Origin: Roseiterribacter gracilis | GTDB taxonomy: Bacteria > Pseudomonadota > Alphaproteobacteria > BOG-932 > Roseiterribacteraceae | Assembly: GCA_018332375.1 (NCBI GenBank) | Contig: BOPV01000001.1 | Span: 4,154,001 to 4,218,000, forward strand | Reading direction: 5' to 3' | DNA: 64,000 nt | Part shown: positions 42,254-50,657 of the stretch, piece after piece | Numbering within the stretch: the stretch's first letter is position 1 | Layout of the letters: every line of letters begins with the position of its first letter | Made by a program: the position numbers and the translations under genes | Notes under the pieces: generated by a model | Told to the model about the DNA's origin: nothing | The model's input: only the letters and a program-made list of their open reading frames with translations | Database searches by the model: none

Positions 42254-44484
42254 TCCGCCAGCTTCTTCTTGTCGCCTGTCTGTTCGTGCCGCACGCGCTT
42301 GCGGCGGCGGAGCTGCCGCGCGTCGTGATCGCGCTCTACGATTCGCGCGTCGACAAACGCTGGCGCGACAGTCTTCCGCATCAGTTGGCCGAGATGCCGC
42401 TCAACCATCTGGGTCTGGTGGTCGAACCGCACGACGTGTCCAAAGGCCTCCCCGACATCAGCGCGCGCAGCGACGTGCGCGGCGTGCTGGATTGGAGCCG
42501 CCAGGATCGCAGCGACGATCCGACTGCGTTGTTGGCCTGGGCCGAACGCGTGCTCGATAGCGGGCGCAAATTCGTCGTCGTCGGGTATGCCGGTTGGGAA
42601 AACGATGCGGCCGGCCACGCCACGGCACCGTTGCGCGCCAACCGCGTTTGGTCGCGCATCGGGTTGCGCGACGAAGAACGGTTCGAAGACCGCACCTGGC
42701 GGTGGCGGGTTACCAGCGCCGATCCGATGTTGTGGTTCGAACGCAACGTACCACCGGTGCTGCCGTCCTTTCCGCGCACCAGCGTGACCGGGCAGGGCGT
42801 GTCGCGCCTGCGCCTGACCGCGAATGGCGGCAGCACGGCCGACCTGGTCGTGACCTCGCCGTCGGGCGGCTACGCCACCGGTTCGTACGCCTATGCCTAT
42901 GACATCGACCTGCAGCGCAAAGCCTGGCTGATCGATCCGTTCGCGTTCTTCCGCGAAAGCTTCGCGACCGACGATCTGCCGAAACCCGACATTACGACCT
43001 TGGTCGGGCGGCGCATGTATTTCAGCCAAGTCGATGGCGACGGCTGGCGCAATGTCAGCCTCATCGACGAGTCGCCTGCGCAGGACAACAGCACGCAAAA
43101 GCGTCGTTCGATCGATCTGCTGCGCGATCGTGCGATCGCGCCCTATCCCGATTTACCGGTCAGCATCGCGCCAATCGCGGGCGATCTCGACGAAGCGTGG
43201 TGCGGCGACGAAGCAGCGCGTGACTCGTTGCGCCGCATCGCGGTGCTGCGCCAAGTCGAAATCGCGCATCACACCTGGAGTCATCCCCTTGATTGGGGCT
43301 TCTTCGACGCGGCGGATCCGGTCGCGAAAGAAGCGCCGCTGCGACGCTACTACGCCGATTGCAAAAAGCCGGGCCTGCCGAACGCAGTCGGCCGCCTCGT
43401 CGATCGCGCCAAAGCGCGCATCTATGGCGACGCAACCGAGCTCAGCGCCGAAGTATCGGGCGAGGGCGCAGTTGCGCCGGGCGCCTATGCGACGCCGCGG
43501 TCGTACGCGGTCGAAGATTTCTCAATCGACAAAGAACTGACCGGCGCCAAGCAGTTGATCGAGAAAATCAGCGGCCGCAAAATTGATCTGGTGCAATGGT
43601 CGGGCAACACGCTTGCCTATGCCGACGCGGTGCGTCGTGCGGGCGCTGCCGGACTTGCCAACATCAATGGCGGCGACACGCGCTTCGATCCGGAATTCGA
43701 TTCCGTCGGTTGGGTGTCACCGGTCGGACGCTGGGTCGCGCCGGGCCTGTACCAGATCTACGCGGCGGGTTCGAACGAGAACACCTTCACCGATCTGTTC
43801 ACCGATCGCTTCTTCGGTTTTCGCTACACAACGCGCACCTTCGATCGCACCGAAACGCCGCGCCGGTTGAAACCGGTCGACGTCTATTATCACGTCTACA
43901 GCGCCGATCGCGCCGCCAGCCTTGCGGCACTCGTCTCGGTGCTCGAATGGGCCAAGGCGCAGCCGCTGGTGCCGGTCGCGACCAGCAACTTCGCGCGCAT
44001 CGCGCAGGGCTTCTACACCGCAAAACTCACCGCGCTCGAGAATGGGCGCTGGCGCATCGACAATCGTGGCGCGCTGCAGACGATCCGGTTCGACCGACCA
44101 GGCGCCGTCGATCTCGCGCGCTCGGCGGGCGTGCTGGGATGGCGCGTGCAAGGCGACGCGCTGTATGTCGCGCTCGACCCTGCCGTTGCAGCGCCAGTCG
44201 TGGCGCTGACGCAAACAGCGAGCGGCAACGACACCAGCCTAGTCGAAAGCCGGTGGCCGATCGAAGCTTTGGTACGTGCACCCGGCAGCGCAACTTTCCG
44301 GGCTGCGGGCTACGGCGCCGGGTCGATGCGTTGGTCGGTACCGTCGGCGCCGCGCTGGCGCGTGCGCGTCAACGGACAAGAATTGAGCGTCGTCACGCGT
44401 GCGGCCGACAACACGATCGCGTTCGAACTTTCCGCCAGCGCCGACCCGGTTGCAGTCGAATTGGTTGCGGAGCAGGTCCGATGA
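42250..44484 (+). CDS. PelA-type polysaccharide deacetylase (C-terminal part of PelA) as a separate protein
   Basis: A 744-residue exported protein with signal peptide LLLVACLFVPHALAAA. It spans the remaining PelA regions: a Rossmann/reductase-like domain (about 25-235), a CE4-type deacetylase domain (about 250-590) and a C-terminal beta-sandwich (about 610-740). Deacetylase residues visible: YFSQVDGDGW (D262 and D264, catalytic base/metal ligand) and AHHTWSHPLDWG (H341, H345, the HxxxH metal motif). It would partly de-N-acetylate Pel so the polymer is cationic. GTG start overlapping the hydrolase gene; ATGA overlap with the pelB-like gene. Confidence 0.88.
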   Translation: MIRQLLLVACLFVPHALAAAELPRVVIALYDSRVDKRWRDSLPHQLAEMPLNHLGLVVEPHDVSKGLPDISARSDVRGVLDWSRQDRSDDPTALLAWAERVLDSGRKFVVVGYAGWENDAAGHATAPLRANRVWSRIGLRDEERFEDRTWRWRVTSADPMLWFERNVPPVLPSFPRTSVTGQGVSRLRLTANGGSTADLVVTSPSGGYATGSYAYAYDIDLQRKAWLIDPFAFFRESFATDDLPKPDITTLVGRRMYFSQVDGDGWRNVSLIDESPAQDNSTQKRRSIDLLRDRAIAPYPDLPVSIAPIAGDLDEAWCGDEAARDSLRRIAVLRQVEIAHHTWSHPLDWGFFDAADPVAKEAPLRRYYADCKKPGLPNAVGRLVDRAKARIYGDATELSAEVSGEGAVAPGAYATPRSYAVEDFSIDKELTGAKQLIEKISGRKIDLVQWSGNTLAYADAVRRAGAAGLANINGGDTRFDPEFDSVGWVSPVGRWVAPGLYQIYAAGSNENTFTDLFTDRFFGFRYTTRTFDRTETPRRLKPVDVYYHVYSADRAASLAALVSVLEWAKAQPLVPVATSNFARIAQGFYTAKLTALENGRWRIDNRGALQTIRFDRPGAVDLARSAGVLGWRVQGDALYVALDPAVAAPVVALTQTASGNDTSLVESRWPIEALVRAPGSATFRAAGYGAGSMRWSVPSAPRWRVRVNGQELSVVTRAADNTIAFELSASADPVAVELVAEQVR

Positions 44485-47417
44485 CCCGCGCCAGCCCGCA
44501 TCTCGTCGTCTTGCTGTTGATCTCGTTCGCGCTGGGCCTGTCGCTGCTGCTGGTGCCGCGCGCGGGTGAAATGGGGCTGATCGAATTCCGCGCCGCACGG
44601 ATCGAGCGCGCACAGCGAACCTTCCAGGCGCGGTGGGACTCGGGTGAGCGCTCCTCAGAGGTGGTGTCGACCTTGTGCAAGATCGCGGTCGAACGCGGCG
44701 ACGTCGATCGCGCGATCGAGATCATGCAGATCTATGTGCGCGATCACGGGCGCGACGTCGAAGCGCTGCGCTTGCTGGCCAAGTGGCAACGCCAAGCCCA
44801 GCGTCTCGACGACTGGCTGGTCACGATGCGCGATATCTCGCGGCTGGCGCCGAACCCCGAACTCGACCGCCAACTGCTCGACGAATTTCAGTCGCGCGAC
44901 ATGGTCGTGGAGGCGCGCGAGACCTTGCTGCGGATCGTGCAGCGCGCCGACGCGACGCCAAATGACTTCGAAGATCTGGCGCGGATCGAAGCAGCGCAGG
45001 GCAATCTCCCCGCCGCCGCCCAGACCTTGGGCCGGCTGCGCCAACGCGATCCGGCTGCCTCGCGCCCGTTTCTGACCGTGCTGGAAGTCGATATGCGCAT
45101 CGACGCCGGCGACGTCGACGGCGCGATTGCGCTGGCGCGCGCGGCGATGCCGCGGATCAGCGCCTATGGCGACGCGCTGGCGCTGGTCGAGCCGTTCGAC
45201 CGGATCGGGCGCAAAGCGATCGCGGACGAGATGTTGGACGCGCGCGCCGCCAAGCCCGATGCACCGGCCGGCATCCTTGCGCTGTGGGCCGAGCGCGCGA
45301 TCGAAGCCAAGCGTACGCAGGTCGTGATCGACCGGCTTGGCGTGCAGGCAAGCGGCGAGTTGGCGCCGCCGCTGTTGCGCGCGCTGCTGCGCGCTGGCCG
45401 GTTCGACGAAGCCTTGTCGATCGCAGGAAAGACCGAGCTGTCGGACGATCTGGTCGAAGATCTGGTGCGCGCCGCGCTCGATCGTAACGCGCTGCCGCTC
45501 GTGCAGGCGTTGCTGACCAAACGCGGGGAGGGCTTCCAGGTCGACCGGCCGTTGCTGGCGGGCGAAGTTGCGTTCGCCGAAGGACGGCTCGACGCGGCGC
45601 GCACCTGGCTCGCCCGTGCCGCCGAAGCCGGACCGTCGCCCGACATCGACAATGAATTCGCGCTGATCGATCTGGCGCTGCGGCTTGGCGATCGCGCCTT
45701 GGCGATGCCGCGCCTGGCTGCGATCGCCGAACGCGCCGCACTGCCCGACGGGTTGGTGATCGAACTTGCAACTCTGTTCGACGAAGCCAAACGCATGCCG
45801 GTGGCGCTGGCGCTGTTCGAACGCGTGCGAAGGACGCGCAACGATGCCGATGCGGCGCGTGCCTGGTCGATCATCGCGACCTGGGCCGGTGAGGGCGATG
45901 CGGTGCGCGCCTGGCTCGATGCGCAACCGGTCCAGCAGCTTCATGTCGAAGCGCTGGCCGCGATTGCGGGCCGTGCGCTGGACTCGAACCAGAAAGCATT
46001 GGCGCTGACCGCCAGCGAGAAGCTGTTGCTGCTTCGTCCCGACGATGCGTCGCGCAGTACGCGCGCGGCCGCGCTGCTTGTGTCGGGACGCGCCGCCGAA
46101 GCATTGCCGCTGCTCGATGCGCTACCCGCGTCGCGCGAACGCGATCAGTTGCTGCGCGATGCGTTGCTTAGCGTTGCGCCGCGCGATGCAGCGGCTGCAA
46201 CGCGACTGGCCGGTCTGCTGCAGGCCGATTTGCAGGACCCGGCGCGCCGGGACACGGCAATTGCGGGGCTGATCGATCTCAAACGCTGGGATCTGGTGCT
46301 GACGCAGCTCGACCAGCTTGCGCTGCGCACCGATCTGCCGCCCGAGGTGCAGCATCGCGTCGCCTACGCGCTGCTGGAAGCAGGCGAGGGGATGCGTGCA
46401 GCACCGTTGCTGCGCCGGCTTGCAACCATCGAAGGCGGCAGCTGGTACGACGCCTTTGCCGATGCGATGACCAAAGCCGGCCGCGTGGGCGAGCTCGACA
46501 AGTTTGAAGCCGAACGCGTCGCGGCCAATGACACGCGCGATGCCGACCGGCGCGGCTTGGTCGCGCGCCTGCTCGAACGCGGCAACAAGCGCAGTGCGGA
46601 AACGGGCTTGCGCCGCGTCGCGTCGAGCACCACCGATCCCAACGATGTGGAGCAATTGTTCTTCGTCTGGGGACCGCGCCCGACGACGGAGCAGCTTGCC
46701 TTCGCCGAACAGGCGGCGCGGCGCGCCAGCGGCGACGTGCAGGCGGCGTGGCTGGAGCGGCTAAACGATGCGGGTGCGGCGCGGCGCAGCGTCGCCGCGG
46801 TGACGGCACCGCCGCGCGACCGCGCGCTGGATGCCTATGTACAGGCGCTGGCGCAGATCCGCGACCGTGCAACCTTGCGCACCGAACTCGCGCGCGCGAT
46901 CGGCGATGCGCGCGATCCCGCACGGCTGCATCGCCTGCTGGACGTGGCACGGCAGGCGAACGAGTTGAATCTGGCGCGTCGCGCGGCCGATCGTTGGGTT
47001 GCATTGGCGCCCACCGATCCGCGCGGCCAGCGCGAGCTAGGCATGATCGCGTTCGAGCAAGAGGACTGGACCAATTCGCGTGCCGCGCTGGAACGTTGGC
47101 ATGCCACGGGCGGCGACTTTGAGAGCGAAGAATTCTATGCCGAGATCCTGCAGCGCCAACGCGACACCGACGGCGCACGGCCGTGGTACCGCAAGTCGCT
47201 GGCGCGGATCGAAGCGATGACGAAGCCCGACTATCGCGCCCGTGTCGTGCAGGCGCATCTGCTGCACCGGCTGCAACGCGACGACGAAGCCGATCGGCTG
47301 TATCGCGATCTGCTGGCGCAGCGACCCGACGACAAGGATCTGCGCGCCGACTATCTGCAGATGCTGCTCGAGCTGGGCCAGCTCGATCGCGCCCGTGCCG
47401 TGGCGGGGCCGCGATGA
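44481..47417 (+). CDS. PelB-type TPR scaffold, inner-membrane-anchored part
   Basis: A 978-residue protein with one N-terminal TM (HLVVLLLISFALGLSLLLVP, about 7-26) followed almost entirely by TPR-like alpha-helical repeats (for example VERGDVDRAIEIMQIYVRDH; LLRALLRAGRFDEALSIAGK; LLHRLQRDDEADRLYRDLLA at the end). In P. aeruginosa PelB a similar N-terminal TM and TPR region is fused to a C-terminal outer-membrane barrel. Here the chain ends after the TPRs and a separate barrel gene follows with a 4-bp overlap. The TPRs would bind and localise the PelA enzymes. The true start is the ATG at 44481; the longer open frame upstream overlaps the deacetylase gene. Confidence 0.85.
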   Translation: MTRASPHLVVLLLISFALGLSLLLVPRAGEMGLIEFRAARIERAQRTFQARWDSGERSSEVVSTLCKIAVERGDVDRAIEIMQIYVRDHGRDVEALRLLAKWQRQAQRLDDWLVTMRDISRLAPNPELDRQLLDEFQSRDMVVEARETLLRIVQRADATPNDFEDLARIEAAQGNLPAAAQTLGRLRQRDPAASRPFLTVLEVDMRIDAGDVDGAIALARAAMPRISAYGDALALVEPFDRIGRKAIADEMLDARAAKPDAPAGILALWAERAIEAKRTQVVIDRLGVQASGELAPPLLRALLRAGRFDEALSIAGKTELSDDLVEDLVRAALDRNALPLVQALLTKRGEGFQVDRPLLAGEVAFAEGRLDAARTWLARAAEAGPSPDIDNEFALIDLALRLGDRALAMPRLAAIAERAALPDGLVIELATLFDEAKRMPVALALFERVRRTRNDADAARAWSIIATWAGEGDAVRAWLDAQPVQQLHVEALAAIAGRALDSNQKALALTASEKLLLLRPDDASRSTRAAALLVSGRAAEALPLLDALPASRERDQLLRDALLSVAPRDAAAATRLAGLLQADLQDPARRDTAIAGLIDLKRWDLVLTQLDQLALRTDLPPEVQHRVAYALLEAGEGMRAAPLLRRLATIEGGSWYDAFADAMTKAGRVGELDKFEAERVAANDTRDADRRGLVARLLERGNKRSAETGLRRVASSTTDPNDVEQLFFVWGPRPTTEQLAFAEQAARRASGDVQAAWLERLNDAGAARRSVAAVTAPPRDRALDAYVQALAQIRDRATLRTELARAIGDARDPARLHRLLDVARQANELNLARRAADRWVALAPTDPRGQRELGMIAFEQEDWTNSRAALERWHATGGDFESEEFYAEILQRQRDTDGARPWYRKSLARIEAMTKPDYRARVVQAHLLHRLQRDDEADRLYRDLLAQRPDDKDLRADYLQMLLELGQLDRARAVAGPR

Positions 47418-49150
47418 AGCGCGGTTTGCTGCTCGCATTGTTGCTGGCGCCGGTTGCGGCACAGGCGGGCGATTATCCGTTCGCCTACCGCCCGCAGACG
47501 GACCGCTATCGCATGGTCGTATCGACGCCGCGCAGCGACCAGGCGCAGGTGCGCGTCGACGGGCGCGATGTGGTGGTGCAGCTCGATCGTCCGCTGAAAG
47601 AGTTCGACACCGAGTCCGCCGTCGCCAAATCCAACGGTTGGATTGAATCGGCGCAGGCCGGGTACGACAGCGTGCTGTTCCGCAGCGCGCGGCCGATCGA
47701 AACCACGGTCGAACGCAAGCCGGGTGAGATCGTCATCACCTTTGTCGAAGCCGCCGCGCCGCCGATGGAAACCGGTGCTTCCGATCGCAGCGAGCTACGT
47801 TTGAAAACGCTCGAAGCGCAATTGACGACGCGCGAAGGTGCGTACGATCAGGCGCGCGAGAAGTACGAGGCACTGCGCAACGATCTGCCGGGCGATGCAG
47901 AGCCGACCGCAGGCCTAGCCGAAGTCGCCGAACATCAGGGACACTGGCGCGAAGCACGCGACCTCTACGCCGAAGCGTCGCGACAGGCGCCGTTGAACGA
48001 AGAAGTCCGCGACGCGCACGACCGGATCGAGTCCGAACACCGGTCCTTCGTGCGGTTCGAAGCCGAATGGCGCAAGACCGACGGCGGCAGCCCCGACGCG
48101 GCCGGTACGGCCAACGATCAGCGCTATTTCGGAACTCACTCGACCGCCGAGGTGCAACTGACCGATCAATGGCGCGTCGGTCTGAATTTCGACGCGGCAC
48201 GCGTGAAGGCGGCGCAAGTCGGCGTGCTGAGTCCGGATACGCGCACCGTGGCGCTGAACGGTTGGGCGCGGCGTGCCGATGCGTTCCTGCGCTACGACGA
48301 TCTGGCCGGCGGGGTTGGACGGATCGAGCTGTACGCCGATGGCGGCGCCAAGTCGGGACAGGTGCCGTCGCTGACCTCGGATCCGTTCGACAGTTTCCAC
48401 GGCGCTGCGCGGGGTGGCGGATTGGAATGGTCGGAGAAACTGTCGTTCGGCCGTCTGGTCGGGCGCGTCGAGTGGCACCGTCCCAACTGGGATTTCACCG
48501 AAGGTCTGGCGCAAGGCGGCACGCGCGACCGCGTATTGCTGTCGCTCGAAGAGGCGCGCATCCGCGACGTCACCGGACGGGCGGCGATTGGCTTTGCGAA
48601 TTACGGGCTCAAAGGGTCGAGCGATCCGGTGTCGAAACCGAACCTGGCGCGTTCGGTTGTTGCCAATCTCGATCTGCGCACGCCGTTCGATTGGTTCGGA
48701 CCGTCCTGGTCCGTCGGCTATGCGTATGACGCCGAATATGTGTTGAAGCGCAAATTGGCGACGTTCAATCGCCCCGGCACGACGCAGGTCGCGGTCGACT
48801 CGGTCGATCCCGACACGGGCGAAGTCACGACGAATTTCATCGACGTGCCGACCACCACGCCCGAACAATTCGCGCCGATCCCGTTGGTCAATCGCGAAGT
48901 GCATGTATTGACCTTGGTCTATGCGCATGAATTTCTCGACGGTGCGCGGTTCGACCGTTCGCTGTTGCTGGAAGTTGCGGCTGGTCCTGGCTTCGACCGC
49001 TACGGGCGCGGCGGGTGGCTCGCCAACAGCTCGATCTCCTATGCGCGCGGGCCGTGGCGTGTTGCGGTGCGCGGCGGATGGGTGGCAAAGATCGGACGGA
49101 ACGGCGATTCCGTCGGAACGCTGGGCCTGTCGCTGATGAGGCAGTTTTAG
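47414..49150 (+). CDS. PelB-type outer-membrane beta-barrel export porin as a separate protein
   Basis: A 578-residue protein with its own signal peptide (MKRGLLLALLLAPVAAQAGD). Next comes a beta-rich domain of about 90 residues that looks AMIN-like (YRMVVSTPRSDQAQVRVDGR...SVLFRSARPIETTVERKPGE), a short TPR pair (about 125-200), and a barrel region of alternating strands ending in terminal Phe (LGLSLMRQF). It corresponds to the C-terminal PelB porin that exports Pel. The AMIN-like domain is not part of the PelB I know and may mediate periplasmic or peptidoglycan contacts (inference). Confidence 0.83.
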   Translation: MKRGLLLALLLAPVAAQAGDYPFAYRPQTDRYRMVVSTPRSDQAQVRVDGRDVVVQLDRPLKEFDTESAVAKSNGWIESAQAGYDSVLFRSARPIETTVERKPGEIVITFVEAAAPPMETGASDRSELRLKTLEAQLTTREGAYDQAREKYEALRNDLPGDAEPTAGLAEVAEHQGHWREARDLYAEASRQAPLNEEVRDAHDRIESEHRSFVRFEAEWRKTDGGSPDAAGTANDQRYFGTHSTAEVQLTDQWRVGLNFDAARVKAAQVGVLSPDTRTVALNGWARRADAFLRYDDLAGGVGRIELYADGGAKSGQVPSLTSDPFDSFHGAARGGGLEWSEKLSFGRLVGRVEWHRPNWDFTEGLAQGGTRDRVLLSLEEARIRDVTGRAAIGFANYGLKGSSDPVSKPNLARSVVANLDLRTPFDWFGPSWSVGYAYDAEYVLKRKLATFNRPGTTQVAVDSVDPDTGEVTTNFIDVPTTTPEQFAPIPLVNREVHVLTLVYAHEFLDGARFDRSLLLEVAAGPGFDRYGRGGWLANSSISYARGPWRVAVRGGWVAKIGRNGDSVGTLGLSLMRQF

Positions 49151-50542
49151 ATGACGACGCTGCTCGGCCCGACCGACACGCCGGTTGAAACGACGATGCC
49201 GCATGTCGGCGGTGCGACGGTGCTTGGGTTGCGCCGTGCTGCGTTGATCGAGCTTGCGTTGTTCTTTGCCGTCGCTTTGGCGATCGATGTCTTTCTGCTG
49301 GGCGGAACGCGCTTTGCGGGCGTCGCACCGCATCCGTTCTGGCTCGCGGTTCTTTTGCTGACGGCGCAATACGGCACCAACGAAGGTCTGGTCGCAGCGG
49401 CTGCGTCGACCTTGGCGCTGCGCGTCGGCAATGTGCCGGCGCAAACGATCGGGCAGGATTTCTACGGCTGGCTGCTCGATCTCAGCTTGCAGCCGATTTT
49501 GTGGTTCGCCGCTGCGGTCATTCTGGGCGAGCTGGTCGATCGCCGCCGGCGCATGGCGATACGGCTGGACGGCGAACTCGCCGCCGCGCGCCAGCGCGAA
49601 CGCGTCATCGCCGATGCGTTCGACCAGATGAGCCGCCTGAAAGAGAATCTCGAAGCGCGCGTTGCGGGTCAGTTGAAGACTGTGCTGACGACGTACAATG
49701 CGGCGCGGTCGATCGAGAAATTCGATACGGGCGAAGTTCTGGTCGGCGTGTCCGACCTGGTGAAATCGATTTTGAATCCCGAAAAATTCTCGCTGTTCCT
49801 GCTCAACAAGCAGCATCTCGAAGCAGCGGCGAATGTCGGCTGGGCCGCCGACGATCACTATGCGCGCGAATTCGACGCCAACTCGATCCTGTTCCGCTCG
49901 GTCGTTGCGGGGCGGAAATTGCTGTCGGCGATCGATCCGATCGACGAGCGTCTCTTGTCGGGCGAAGGCGTGTTGGCCGGACCGCTGCTCGCGGTCGATA
50001 CCGGCGAGATCGTCGGCATGTTGAAAGTCGAACGGTTGGGGTTTCTCGATCTCAACCCGACCAGCGTCCAGAATTTCCAGCTGCTGTGCGATTGGATCGG
50101 CACCGCCTTTGCGAATGCGCGGCGGTTCGAAGACAGCCAGGAACAGGGCGGCGCCTTTTCGATCGCGCGCAACATGTTGTCGGCGACGTTGTTCGAACGG
50201 CAGCGCGGTTTGATGCTGGCCTTGGCGCGCCGTGTCGGATTTGACCTGACCGCGCTGTACTTGCGGATCGAAGGCGATGGCGTGCTCGACGCTGATTCGG
50301 TGGCCGCATTTACGCGCTCGGTCGCGACCGCTGCGCAGTCACTGCTGCGCGCCACCGACCTCGTGTTCGAGCGGCGCGAAGATGGCTGGCACTACGCGCT
50401 GCTGCTGCCGAAAATGCGCGGCGAGACCGCGGCGCCGGTGGTCGAACGCCTGACCAAGGCAGTCGAGGACTTGCTGGAGGCGGCCCATTTGCCCGGCCGC
50501 GTCCGACATCTCGTGGAAGAATTGCACCGTGCCGACGGCTGA
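49151..50542 (+). CDS. pelD: PelD, c-di-GMP receptor of the Pel synthase complex
   Basis: A 463-residue protein: about four TM helices (about 27-128), a helical linker (about 130-175), a GAF domain (about 178-325) and a degenerate GGDEF domain (about 340-460). The inhibitory-site motif RxxD is present as R400-A-T-D403. At the active-site position GGDEF is replaced by RREDGWHY, so it should bind c-di-GMP but not make it, as in P. aeruginosa PelD. It begins directly after the barrel gene stop (TAG-ATG). PelD activates PelF polymerisation when c-di-GMP is bound. Confidence 0.9.
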   Translation: MTTLLGPTDTPVETTMPHVGGATVLGLRRAALIELALFFAVALAIDVFLLGGTRFAGVAPHPFWLAVLLLTAQYGTNEGLVAAAASTLALRVGNVPAQTIGQDFYGWLLDLSLQPILWFAAAVILGELVDRRRRMAIRLDGELAAARQRERVIADAFDQMSRLKENLEARVAGQLKTVLTTYNAARSIEKFDTGEVLVGVSDLVKSILNPEKFSLFLLNKQHLEAAANVGWAADDHYAREFDANSILFRSVVAGRKLLSAIDPIDERLLSGEGVLAGPLLAVDTGEIVGMLKVERLGFLDLNPTSVQNFQLLCDWIGTAFANARRFEDSQEQGGAFSIARNMLSATLFERQRGLMLALARRVGFDLTALYLRIEGDGVLDADSVAAFTRSVATAAQSLLRATDLVFERREDGWHYALLLPKMRGETAAPVVERLTKAVEDLLEAAHLPGRVRHLVEELHRADG

Positions 50543-50602
50543 GTTTTCGGGCGGATTCCTGGCCGGACCGCAGTCTGGGTCGCAGGGTTCTCTGTCCTAT
50601 TT

Positions 50603-50612
50603 ACCAATTGGT
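50603..50612. promoter_or_regulatory. 10-bp palindrome upstream of the pel-embedded chemoreceptor gene
   Basis: ACCAATTGGT, a perfect palindrome in an AT-richer patch of the 115-bp pelD-mcp gap, 46 nt before the ATG. This is the only sizeable gap between pelD and pelF and could hold a separate promoter and operator. Confidence 0.35.
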
Positions 50613-50626
50613 CACAAGACCTTGTT

Positions 50627-50651
50627 GACCTCCCCGCAACTTCGGGAGGTC
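50627..50651 (+). promoter_or_regulatory. Hairpin covering the Shine-Dalgarno of the chemoreceptor gene
   Basis: An 8-bp stem GACCTCCC (50627-50634) / GGGAGGTC (50644-50651) with a 9-nt loop. The 3' arm contains the GGGAGG that is the SD of the chemoreceptor ATG at 50658. When folded, the ribosome site is hidden, so translation would depend on upstream ribosomes, temperature or a binding factor. Confidence 0.5.
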
Positions 50652-50657
50652 CGTTCC

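Noticed and set aside
43596..44480. Long in-frame 5' extension of the pelB-type scaffold gene
   Set aside because: It overlaps the deacetylase gene in another frame; the TM anchor and ATGA overlap place the start at 44481.
50529..50657. In-frame N-terminal extension of the chemoreceptor overlapping pelD
   Set aside because: The extension has no homology; the SD at 50644 and TM1 just after MSLYTRLRNL fix the start at 50658.
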